From contig JAPWJZ010000002.1 of assembly GCA_028283745.1 (NCBI GenBank), positions 124,001 through 188,000 on the forward strand: a stretch of DNA of 64,000 nucleotides, read 5' to 3'. The notes below the pieces were generated by a model, which saw nothing but the letters and a program-made list of their open reading frames with translations, was not told the DNA's origin and did not search any database. Origin of the DNA: Micavibrio sp. GTDB lineage: Bacteria; Pseudomonadota; Alphaproteobacteria; Micavibrionales; UBA2020. Positions within the stretch are counted from its first letter, which is position 1. Every line of letters starts with the position of its first letter. The translations under genes were made by a program, and so were the position numbers. Below, piece after piece: positions 52,997 through 60,870 of the stretch.

Positions 52997-53926
52997 TTAC
53001 TTGCGGGACGCACGACGCTGGGTATAGGTCGTCTTGTCATCCAGAATAGGCTGCAGCGCCTTCAGGAAAATCTTCGCCCATTTCAGCGCGCCCTTGCGGT
53101 CGCCGACGAGATCCTGGCGGAACTCGACGATGATATAGGGAAGGCCGCGGCCTTCCGCATGGGTGCTGATGGTGTTTTTGCTGTAGTTGACGGATTTAAG
53201 CGAATACGGCTCGTTTTCGCCGACAACCATGCCGGGGTTCTGGGCACGCAGGTTTTTCGCCAGCTGGCGGGCCAGCTTTTCTTCGTTATTCCAAAGAATG
53301 CCAATTTCCCACGGGCGCTTGTAACCGTCCATTTCGGGCGTGAAGCTGTGCATGGACAGGAACATGGGCACGATGCCCTTGCCGGTAAAGCGCGTCACGG
53401 CTTTATCAATCGCGGCGTGGTAGGGCCAGAAAATTTCGTTCAGGCGCTGCTGGCGTTCTTCTTCCGTCAGTCCGACGTTGCGGGGAATGCGGATATGGTC
53501 GGAAACGTCGCGCATGCATTCCTTGTTGTCTTCGCCGCGGTTAAGGTCAACCACAAGGCGGGAATACTGGGCATACACCGCCGGCGCATCCATGACTTTC
53601 GACAGGTACTTGCCGATAACTTCGGTGCCGGGGTCCCAGGCGATGTGCTTGGCGAGGTCTTTTTTGCCAAGACCGAGGTTTTTCAGCGATTTCGGCACGC
53701 GGTTGCTGGCGTGGTCGCATACAATAACGGCGCGGCCGCGGCCGGAAAGGTTTTCAATACGTACCGGCGGCTTTTCGCCCTTGCCGATAATGCGGAGCGG
53801 GGCAGCGGCCTTGGTGGCTTTTTTAGCGGGCTTCTTTGCGGGCGATTTTTTTGCCGTTTTTTTGACCGTTTTTTTCGCTGCGGGCTTGGTTTTTTTGGTT
53901 TTGTTTTTTACTGCCGTTTTTTTCAT
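52997..53926 (-). CDS. N-formylglutamate amidohydrolase-family protein with H1-like N-terminal tail, 309 aa
   Basis: Residues 1-42 are almost pure Lys/Ala/Pro/Thr (KKTAKKSPAKKPAKK), as in histone H1-like bacterial tails. The rest is a complete FGase-family domain: VIVCDHASNRVP (DHASN 71-75), HIAWDPGTE, SRLVVDLNR, PMFLSMHSFTP and IIVEFRQDL. Family members hydrolyse N-formylglutamate or related amides. The basic tail would be expected to bind nucleic acid or acidic surfaces; that is inference. Followed by rodA 25 bases away on the same strand. Confidence 0.85.
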   Translation of the reverse strand: MKKTAVKNKTKKTKPAAKKTVKKTAKKSPAKKPAKKATKAAAPLRIIGKGEKPPVRIENLSGRGRAVIVCDHASNRVPKSLKNLGLGKKDLAKHIAWDPGTEVIGKYLSKVMDAPAVYAQYSRLVVDLNRGEDNKECMRDVSDHIRIPRNVGLTEEERQQRLNEIFWPYHAAIDKAVTRFTGKGIVPMFLSMHSFTPEMDGYKRPWEIGILWNNEEKLARQLAKNLRAQNPGMVVGENEPYSLKSVNYSKNTISTHAEGRGLPYIIVEFRQDLVGDRKGALKWAKIFLKALQPILDDKTTYTQRRASRK

Positions 53927-53950
53927 CTTTTTTGTTCTTTAGTTGCAGGT

Positions 53951-55093
53951 TTAAAGTACGTCACCGCCGCGGCGGGACAATTTGACATCGCGGTGGACAT
54001 GGGCCGACATAAGAAGGCCGAAGCCGAACAGCACGGACAACATGGCGGTCCCGCCGTACGAGATCATCGGCAGCGGCACGCCCACCACGGGCAAAAGCCC
54101 CATGACCATACCGATATTAATGAAAACATAAAGTGAAAAGTTGATGATAATGCCGGTCGCCAGCAACCGCCCGAACTGGTTTTGGCAGTTAAACGCCATG
54201 AAATAGCCGTAAATGATGATCATGGAGAAAAGCCCCATCAACGCCAAGCCGCCGGTGAAGCCCCATTCTTCGGTGAAAAGCGTGAAGATAAAATCCGTCT
54301 GCTTTTCGGGCAGAAAGTTTAGGTGGCTTTGCGTGCCGTGCAAAAAGCCCTTGCCGGCAATACCGCCAGACCCCAGCGCGATTTTGGACTGCGTGATGTG
54401 ATAGCCCGCACCCAGCGGGTCGCTTTCCGGGTCCATGAAAATGGCGATGCGCTTTTTCTGGTAGTCGTGTAAAAAGTGCCACAGCACGGGCGCTGCTGCT
54501 GCCGCGCCCGCCGCCACCAGCCCGAACATCCAGTAGCTGACACCCGCGATAAAGAACATTGCCCCCGACACCAGAATAATCATCATCGCCGTGCCAAGGT
54601 CGGGCTGCGCCATGACCAGCAGAATGGGCGCCGCGATAATGCCGAGCGGCACAATAAGGAACAGCGGGTTTTTAACGTCTTCCGCGGTGGCGCCGTTGAA
54701 GAAGCGGGCAAGGGCCAGCACGCTGGCAATCTTCATGGCTTCGGACGGCTGTAGTTGCAAAAACCCAAGGTCAATCCAGCGCTGCGCACCCATGGCGTTG
54801 TGGCCGCGAATATCCACATAGACCAGCAGCAGCGCGACAAGCCCGAAAATAACATAGGCAAAACGCATCCAGATACGAATGTCGATGAGTGCCGTAATGA
54901 TAAGGCCAATAATGCCGATGCCGAATTTAATCGCCTGCGGACCCGCCCACGGCTGCATGCTGCCGCCCGCCGCCGAATAGAGCGAAACGAAACCGACCGA
55001 TGCCGTCAGCGTAATCAAAACCAGGAACGGCCAGCTGATGGACGCGAGCTTTTCCGGCAATGACAGTGAATCGCGGGAGAGAGAACGACGCAT
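53951..55093 (-). CDS. rodA: Rod shape-determining glycosyltransferase RodA
   Basis: 380 aa, about ten membrane segments, with FTEEWGFTGGL and the C-terminal GVPLPMISYGGTAMLS signature of SEDS proteins. It polymerises glycan strands for side-wall elongation with PBP2. It follows mrdA three bases downstream in the same operon. Normal length and intact. Confidence 0.97.
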   Translation of the reverse strand: MRRSLSRDSLSLPEKLASISWPFLVLITLTASVGFVSLYSAAGGSMQPWAGPQAIKFGIGIIGLIITALIDIRIWMRFAYVIFGLVALLLVYVDIRGHNAMGAQRWIDLGFLQLQPSEAMKIASVLALARFFNGATAEDVKNPLFLIVPLGIIAAPILLVMAQPDLGTAMMIILVSGAMFFIAGVSYWMFGLVAAGAAAAAPVLWHFLHDYQKKRIAIFMDPESDPLGAGYHITQSKIALGSGGIAGKGFLHGTQSHLNFLPEKQTDFIFTLFTEEWGFTGGLALMGLFSMIIIYGYFMAFNCQNQFGRLLATGIIINFSLYVFINIGMVMGLLPVVGVPLPMISYGGTAMLSVLFGFGLLMSAHVHRDVKLSRRGGDVL

Positions 55094-55096
55094 GGG

Positions 55097-57094
55097 TTAG
55101 CCTGCCTTTGCTTTGCCGCGCTTTTTGGGCGGTTCGGCAGGTTTGGGTTGAATGCCGCCCGCCGGCATGGGTAGCGGGTGCGGCTGCAATTGCTGGCGCT
55201 TCAGCGCCTCGACGTCGGCGGCGGCCTTGGCGTGACTTGCGCCGACTGTGCTGTCCACCGCGGCATCGACCGTATGAATACGGCTGGGGTCGCGTTTTTG
55301 AATAGCGGTCAGAATATCCCGCGCAATGGGCGCGGCCGCCGTCGAGCCGCCCACCCCGTGTTCCACCACAACGGCAGTGACATAGCGCGGGTCTTCAATG
55401 GGGCCGTAGGCGACGAACAGCGCGTGGTGCCGCCACTTCCAGGGCAGGCTTTCGTTTTTAATGCCGGCGGCGCGCTGCGCCAGCGTAATACGCCGCACCT
55501 GCGCGGTGCCGGATTTACCGCCCATGCTGAATGGCGCTTCCTTAATGCGCGCGCCATAGGCCGTGCCGCGCGGGTCGTTCACAACGGCACGCATGCCGCG
55601 CAGCACAATTTCAAGATGCGCCTGATTAAGGTCAACCGATTTCCAGTCCGGAATTAAGCTGCCGACTTCTTCAATGGAACGCACAAGCAAAGGCTTCACG
55701 GCCTTGCCGCCGTTCACCAGTCGCGCCGTCATGGTCGCCAGCTGCAGCGGCGTTGCCAGCGTATGCCCCTGCCCGATGGCGCTGTTGAGGGTTTCACCCT
55801 GCTGCCATGCTTCCTTGAAGCGCTTGACCTTCCAGGCGCGGTCGGGGATAAGCCCTTCGCCTTCGCCCGGAACGTCAAAATCCATTTTGGAGCCAAGGCC
55901 CAGGCGCCGCGCCATTTTTGCAATCGCATCCACGCCGATGCGGTGGCCCATTTCGTAGAAGAACGTATCACACGACTGCATCAAGGCCTGCTCGAAGCCG
56001 ACGGAGCCGTGGCCGGCAGGCCGCCAGCAGTGGAACTTATCTTTGCCCAGCATGTAATAACCGGGGCAGAAAACATGCGCATCCGGCGACACACCGGCAT
56101 CCAGCGCGGCAAGCGCGGTTACCATTTTGAAGGTGGAGCCGGGCGGGTATTGCCCTGCAATCGCCTTGTTGGTCAGCGGGTTTGTTTCATCCGCCAGCAG
56201 GCCTTCCCAGATGTCGGCGGGAATGCCGCGGCTGAACAGGTTTGGGTCAAAGCTGGGGTAGGAGCATAGCGCATACACTTCGCCCGTATGCGCATCCATG
56301 GCGACTGCCGATGCGGAGCGCTGCGTTGCCAGCATTTCCTGCACCTGCATTTGCAAATCCGCATCCAGCGTCAGCGTCATGCGGTGGCCTTTTTTGGCGT
56401 CCACACGCGACAGTTCGCGAATTTCGCGGCCCACCACGTTAACCTCCGCCTGAATTTGCCCGGCAACGCCGCGCAGGCTCTGGTCGAATTTTTTCTCGAC
56501 GCCGGTTTTGCCGATGCGGAAACCCGGGATGCTCATGACAGGGTCGTCGGTCATTTCCGCTTCTGACACACGGCCGACGTAGCCGATGATGTGGGCGGTG
56601 GCATCGCCAAGCGGATAGGAACGTATTTCGCCCTCTTCGGTCGAGACGCCGGGAAGGTCGGGGAAGTTTTGCTCCACCATGGCCATGTCTTCCCAGGTGA
56701 GGTTTTCCTTCACCAGAATGGGCGTGAAGGGTTTGTGGCGGCTGATTTCAATCAGCACGGCCTGCTTGTCATCTTCCGTCACGGGGATGATGCGGGACAG
56801 GCGCTCCAGCGTGTCCTCGATATTATCGGTCTGCTCCGGCACCACGAACGCGCGGAAGTTTTGTGTGTTGATGGCCAGCGGCACGCCGAAGCGGTCCATG
56901 ATTTCGCCGCGGCCGGCGGGGATAAGGCGCATGGAGATGCGGTTTTTGTCGGACAGTGTCTGGAATTTTTCCTGCTCGATCACCTGCAGGTAGCCGAGGC
57001 GCGCGGCGAGAATGCCAAAAAGACCCACCTGCGCCGCGCCGACAATCAGCGTTCGCCGTGAAAATTCCTTATATCGCTCCATATCGCGGTTCAT
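55097..57094 (-). CDS. mrdA: Penicillin-binding protein 2 (peptidoglycan transpeptidase)
   Basis: 665 aa. One N-terminal membrane anchor, the PBP dimerisation domain (ISMRLIPAGRGEIMDRFG), then the transpeptidase with the active-site S320 in PPGSTFK, the SCD motif (MQSCDTFFYEMG) and GKSGTAQV. It crosslinks peptidoglycan during elongation. A basic Pro-rich C-terminal extension after residue ~625 (EPPKKRGKAKAG) is longer than usual. Confidence 0.97.
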   Translation of the reverse strand: MNRDMERYKEFSRRTLIVGAAQVGLFGILAARLGYLQVIEQEKFQTLSDKNRISMRLIPAGRGEIMDRFGVPLAINTQNFRAFVVPEQTDNIEDTLERLSRIIPVTEDDKQAVLIEISRHKPFTPILVKENLTWEDMAMVEQNFPDLPGVSTEEGEIRSYPLGDATAHIIGYVGRVSEAEMTDDPVMSIPGFRIGKTGVEKKFDQSLRGVAGQIQAEVNVVGREIRELSRVDAKKGHRMTLTLDADLQMQVQEMLATQRSASAVAMDAHTGEVYALCSYPSFDPNLFSRGIPADIWEGLLADETNPLTNKAIAGQYPPGSTFKMVTALAALDAGVSPDAHVFCPGYYMLGKDKFHCWRPAGHGSVGFEQALMQSCDTFFYEMGHRIGVDAIAKMARRLGLGSKMDFDVPGEGEGLIPDRAWKVKRFKEAWQQGETLNSAIGQGHTLATPLQLATMTARLVNGGKAVKPLLVRSIEEVGSLIPDWKSVDLNQAHLEIVLRGMRAVVNDPRGTAYGARIKEAPFSMGGKSGTAQVRRITLAQRAAGIKNESLPWKWRHHALFVAYGPIEDPRYVTAVVVEHGVGGSTAAAPIARDILTAIQKRDPSRIHTVDAAVDSTVGASHAKAAADVEALKRQQLQPHPLPMPAGGIQPKPAEPPKKRGKAKAG

Positions 57095-57156
57095 GGGGGG
57101 ATATTATAGGTTTTGCCGGGTGTCTTCTACCGTGTTTTACGGTCTTTTTGGCGGGC

Positions 57157-57693
57157 TTACAGCCGCTCCGCCATGGTCCGGTTAAAGGCGGACAGCGGCA
57201 GGACGATAAGCGGGAAGATGGCGGAAGTCATGACGACGCTCATGAGGATGGCGACGATGGAAGATACATCGAAGTGCCAGAAAAAGACCGAGTAGAGCAG
57301 CCACTGCAGCATGCCGGCACCGAAAGTAACCAGCATAAGCCCCATCCAGATCACGACGAAGGATTGCCCGAGAAGGAATTTACGCTGCGCCCGCGTGACC
57401 CACTGCACAACCACAAAGGTAAGCGCGTTAAGCCCTGTCGGGAAGCCGCCCATGAGGTCCACCACAATACCCACCACGAAGGTTGCGGGCGGCGGCAGCG
57501 TGGAGGGGCGCATGATGGCCCAGTAGTAAATCGCCATCAGTAGAAATGACGGACGAATTTCACCAAAATGGCCGATTTTGAAGGGAAACGCTGACAAAAT
57601 GAGGAGGAGGAAAAGAACGGCGAAAGTCGCCAGAAAACGCCCGAACGAGCCGAAAGCCGACTCCTGCCAGCCATCACCGGAGCGAAAGGCCAT
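57157..57693 (-). CDS. mreD: Rod shape-determining protein MreD
   Basis: 178 aa with five or six hydrophobic segments (FLATFAVLFLLLILSAFPF, LTFVVVQWV, FVVIWMGLMLVTFGAGML). The position directly between mreC and mrdA identifies it. MreD links the MreB/MreC complex to the membrane. It begins 5 bases after mreC ends. Confidence 0.9.
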   Translation of the reverse strand: MAFRSGDGWQESAFGSFGRFLATFAVLFLLLILSAFPFKIGHFGEIRPSFLLMAIYYWAIMRPSTLPPPATFVVGIVVDLMGGFPTGLNALTFVVVQWVTRAQRKFLLGQSFVVIWMGLMLVTFGAGMLQWLLYSVFFWHFDVSSIVAILMSVVMTSAIFPLIVLPLSAFNRTMAERL

Positions 57694-57698
57694 GGCGG

Positions 57699-58577
57699 TT
57701 ACTTCCGCTTGGTGGGCGTGATATCGCCGGTTTGAAGGCTGGGGTCTGCATCGGCGTTGATGACCTGCACGTAGGTAACTTTGCCGATATCCGCCAGCGG
57801 CTGCACGTAAATGCCGTCTTTGCTGACTTCAACGATAGTGCCGATCGGAATATCTGCCGGCAGCAGGCCGCCATCGCCGGATGTGACAACGCGCTGGCCA
57901 ACGGAAAGGCCGCTATCAATCGGCAGGCGTTCAAGCTTCAGCAAATCGGTGTTCTTGCCGGCCAGAATGGCCTTGGTGCGCGTGTTCTGGATGAGCACGG
58001 GAATATGGGAGTTAAGGTCTGAGACCAGCAGCACGCGGGATGACCGCGTGCCCGTTTCCGTGACGCGGCCGATAAGCCCGTGGCCGGACATGACCGCATT
58101 GCCTTTTGCAACGCCGTCTTCAAGGCCCACCGGCAACAGAACGGATTTCACGAACGAACCGCCGGGGTCTGATACGACGCGGGTGGTAACGTAATGCAGC
58201 GTTGCATCCGCCTTCACGTTCAGCAGGTCGCGGAAGGATTGGTTTTCCGCCTGCAGGCGCAGCGCGGATTCATACCATTGTTGCAGCTTCGCGTTTTCCT
58301 CGCGCAGGCGAATATTTTCAGCGCGCAGCTGGCGCAGTGTTGCAACACCGTCAAAACTATCCGTCAGCGCCACGAAGGGACGCGAGACAGCCGCCATGAC
58401 AGGCGCCATTTTATCGGTCACGACAAGGCGGAGGGATTCAACCGGCAGCATATCCGCACGGTGGAAGACAAGCAGCGTCAGCGCCATCAACACCAGTACA
58501 GCGGGCGTAACCCGCGTCGTCAAGGTGCGCATGGGGATGGATAGCAGGACGGTTTTGTGCGGACGGCGGGACGTCAA
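57699..58577 (-). CDS. mreC: Rod shape-determining protein MreC
   Basis: 292 aa. One membrane segment near the N-terminus (TPAVLVLMALTLLVF), a coiled coil (LRQLRAENIRLREENAKLQQWYESAL), then the MreC beta domains (RVVSDPGGSFVKSVLLPVG, GHGLIGRVTETG). It organises elongasome proteins in the periplasm. Order mreB-mreC-mreD-mrdA-rodA is conserved. A 7-1-7 inverted repeat lies 72 bases upstream. Confidence 0.95.
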   Translation of the reverse strand: MTSRRPHKTVLLSIPMRTLTTRVTPAVLVLMALTLLVFHRADMLPVESLRLVVTDKMAPVMAAVSRPFVALTDSFDGVATLRQLRAENIRLREENAKLQQWYESALRLQAENQSFRDLLNVKADATLHYVTTRVVSDPGGSFVKSVLLPVGLEDGVAKGNAVMSGHGLIGRVTETGTRSSRVLLVSDLNSHIPVLIQNTRTKAILAGKNTDLLKLERLPIDSGLSVGQRVVTSGDGGLLPADIPIGTIVEVSKDGIYVQPLADIGKVTYVQVINADADPSLQTGDITPTKRK

Positions 58578-58648
58578 TCACCACTCCAAAGCCAGAAAAG
58601 TTGCCTGTTAACAATTATAGCAACGAATACTTAACAAAAGCAAAAAGA

Positions 58649-58663
58649 ACCTTGGTCCAAGGT
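58649..58663. promoter_or_regulatory. Inverted repeat between mreB and mreC
   Basis: ACCTTGG and CCAAGGT flank a single base. On the minus strand it is followed by TTCTTTTTGCTTTT, so it could form a short-stemmed attenuator after mreB, or act as a protein-binding dyad ahead of mreC. Both are consistent with uncoupling MreB amount from MreC. Confidence 0.4.
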
Positions 58664-58753
58664 ACTGATGTTATTGTTAAAATTTTAGCCGGTTTTGGTC
58701 AAGTGAAGGATTGGTAACCTGATTATGAAATCAAATCAAGCACCTTGGCCAGG

Positions 58754-59845
<1,092 letters not shown>

Positions 59846-59866
59846 TTAGAAGTAGGAAGCCAAAGC

Positions 59867-60004
59867 TTACTGCTTGGCTTTCATGCGCGGGTTTTCCTTG
59901 TTGATGACGTAAAGGCGCATTTTGCCTTTGCCATCACGGCGGCGGACAACCTTGTTGTTCTTGTCGCGGGATTTCAGCGATTTCAGAGACGAAGTCTTTT
60001 TCAT
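59867..60004 (-). CDS. rpmJ: Ribosomal protein bL36 (zinc-free type)
   Basis: 45 aa: [20 protein letters not shown] at the start and [14 protein letters not shown] at the end. It has no CxxC/CH zinc residues, so it is the cysteine-free paralogue class usual in Alphaproteobacteria. A short insertion (DGKGKM) separates RRR from the RLYVINK strand. The ATG at 60004 is chosen; an in-frame extension to 60100 is not family-like. Confidence 0.92.
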   Translation of the reverse strand: MKKTSSLKSLKSRDKNNKVVRRRDGKGKMRLYVINKENPRMKAKQ

Positions 60005-60410
60005 GATATCGATTCCAATACTTTTCAAATAGTTGGCATCACTGAGAGGTTGCCCTTCAATGAAGCAAGGCAAACTACTGATTTTTTTGCTTTTTGTCAA
60101 CGGTGTTATGGCGCATCGTGCCTGATGTTATGACACATGAGGCGGTGACGTTGCGGCGCGCGCCCGCAATCTTGCCGCCGCTTGCCTTCTATGCCGCAAA
60201 CGACTCGAGTGGGATCCACCAGCAGTACTGGTAAACACTGTTCAGATGCAAAAATTGGTCATAAACCTTAATGAAACGCACAATACGTAATTAAATTACA
60301 GGTTTTTCGAAAGGCGTGAATTATAATTTTATTTTAATCAGACAAACGATAATATTAAAATTATGAAAAGAAGCCTTGCGTTCTGTTGCGCTGCGGCATA
60401 CAAAGGGCGT

Positions 60411-60577
60411 GCTTCATCTTAATGTTGAGCCGGGGGTTTCAATCCGCTCACCTAAACTACAGCCCGCCAAAAGCAAAAAAAGGGCTCAACAATAACTCTC
60501 GGCCTAAGAGAGGGTACTTAATTAATAAAAAGACTATCTAAAACTGGCCCCGCCTTGTAGAGCGGGGCTTCGTTTTT
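60411..60577 (+). ncRNA. Candidate structured small RNA, ~167 nt
   Basis: A possible promoter (TTGCGT 60376-60381, 17-base spacer, TACAAA 60399-60404) precedes an 8-bp long-range stem GTTGAGCC (60424-60431) with GGCTCAAC (60483-60490), a hairpin CTCTC/GAGAG (60496-60512) and an intrinsic terminator (60547-60577). No ORF explains it. I could not match it to tmRNA, 6S, SRP RNA or a riboswitch I know. Confidence 0.45.
60547..60577 (+). terminator. Intrinsic terminator
   Basis: GCCCCGC (60547-60553) and GCGGGGC (60562-60568) pair across an 8-base loop, followed by TTCGTTTTT. It ends whatever is transcribed from the preceding region and precedes the 60674 ORF by about 100 bases. Confidence 0.85.
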
Positions 60578-60673
60578 ATTGGGCCTCTTTTTATCGTCCC
60601 TGTAACCAAAGACGCCCGGCACGCGAATAGCTTCCTGAACCACCCTGCTAAACCTGATGTAAGGAAGCATTCG

Positions 60674-60787
60674 ATGACCAAAGCATTTAACGACAAAGCC
60701 CCGAAAGCAGATGCCCAGCAACCGCAGGCGGCAAAACCCGCCCCGCGCCTGCAGGATATTTGCCCCTGCTATCGCCCTAAAATGTAA
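60674..60787 (+). CDS. Short ORF, 37 aa, Cys-containing C-terminus
   Basis: MTKAFNDKAPKADAQQ at the start, an Ala/Pro/Gln middle and the end DICPCYRPKM. AAGGAAG lies seven bases upstream and the ORF is followed by a terminator, which supports real translation. Too short for domain recognition; the CPC near the C-terminus could bind metal. Not reported as a known family. Confidence 0.5.
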   Translation: MTKAFNDKAPKADAQQPQAAKPAPRLQDICPCYRPKM

Positions 60788-60835
60788 TAGCGGCGATCTA
60801 CCCCCTATCACTCGCCCCGTTTTATGGGGCAGAAT

Positions 60836-60870
60836 AAAGACGCTCTTTCAAAAGAAGGCGTCTTTGTTTT
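60836..60870 (+). terminator. Terminator abutting the GtrA-fusion start
   Basis: AAAGACGC (60836-60843) pairs with GCGTCTTT (60858-60865), followed by GTTTT. The ATG at 60871 follows immediately, with no intervening leader. A smaller hairpin GCCCC/GGGGC lies at 60813-60829. Confidence 0.75.

Larger units (their letters stand above)
60005..60673. other. Long intergenic region right of bL36
   Basis: 669 bases without a supported gene. The left part (60121-60230) contains GC-rich and palindromic stretches (CAGTACTG at ~60222). The middle is strongly AT-rich (60270-60370). The right part contains the structured RNA candidate (60411-60577) and a terminator. A minus-strand ORF (60518-60811) runs antisense through the terminator and the 60674 ORF and is rejected. 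Confidence 0.5.

Noticed and set aside
60424-60490. Possible tmRNA or tRNA T-arm around GGGGGTTTCAATCC
   Set aside because: No acceptor stem, CCA end or tag-peptide frame could be built; kept only as an unassigned structured RNA.
60518-60811. 97-codon minus-strand ORF over the intrinsic terminator and the 60674 ORF
   Set aside because: It would read antisense through a terminator and a better-supported small ORF; no translation signal.
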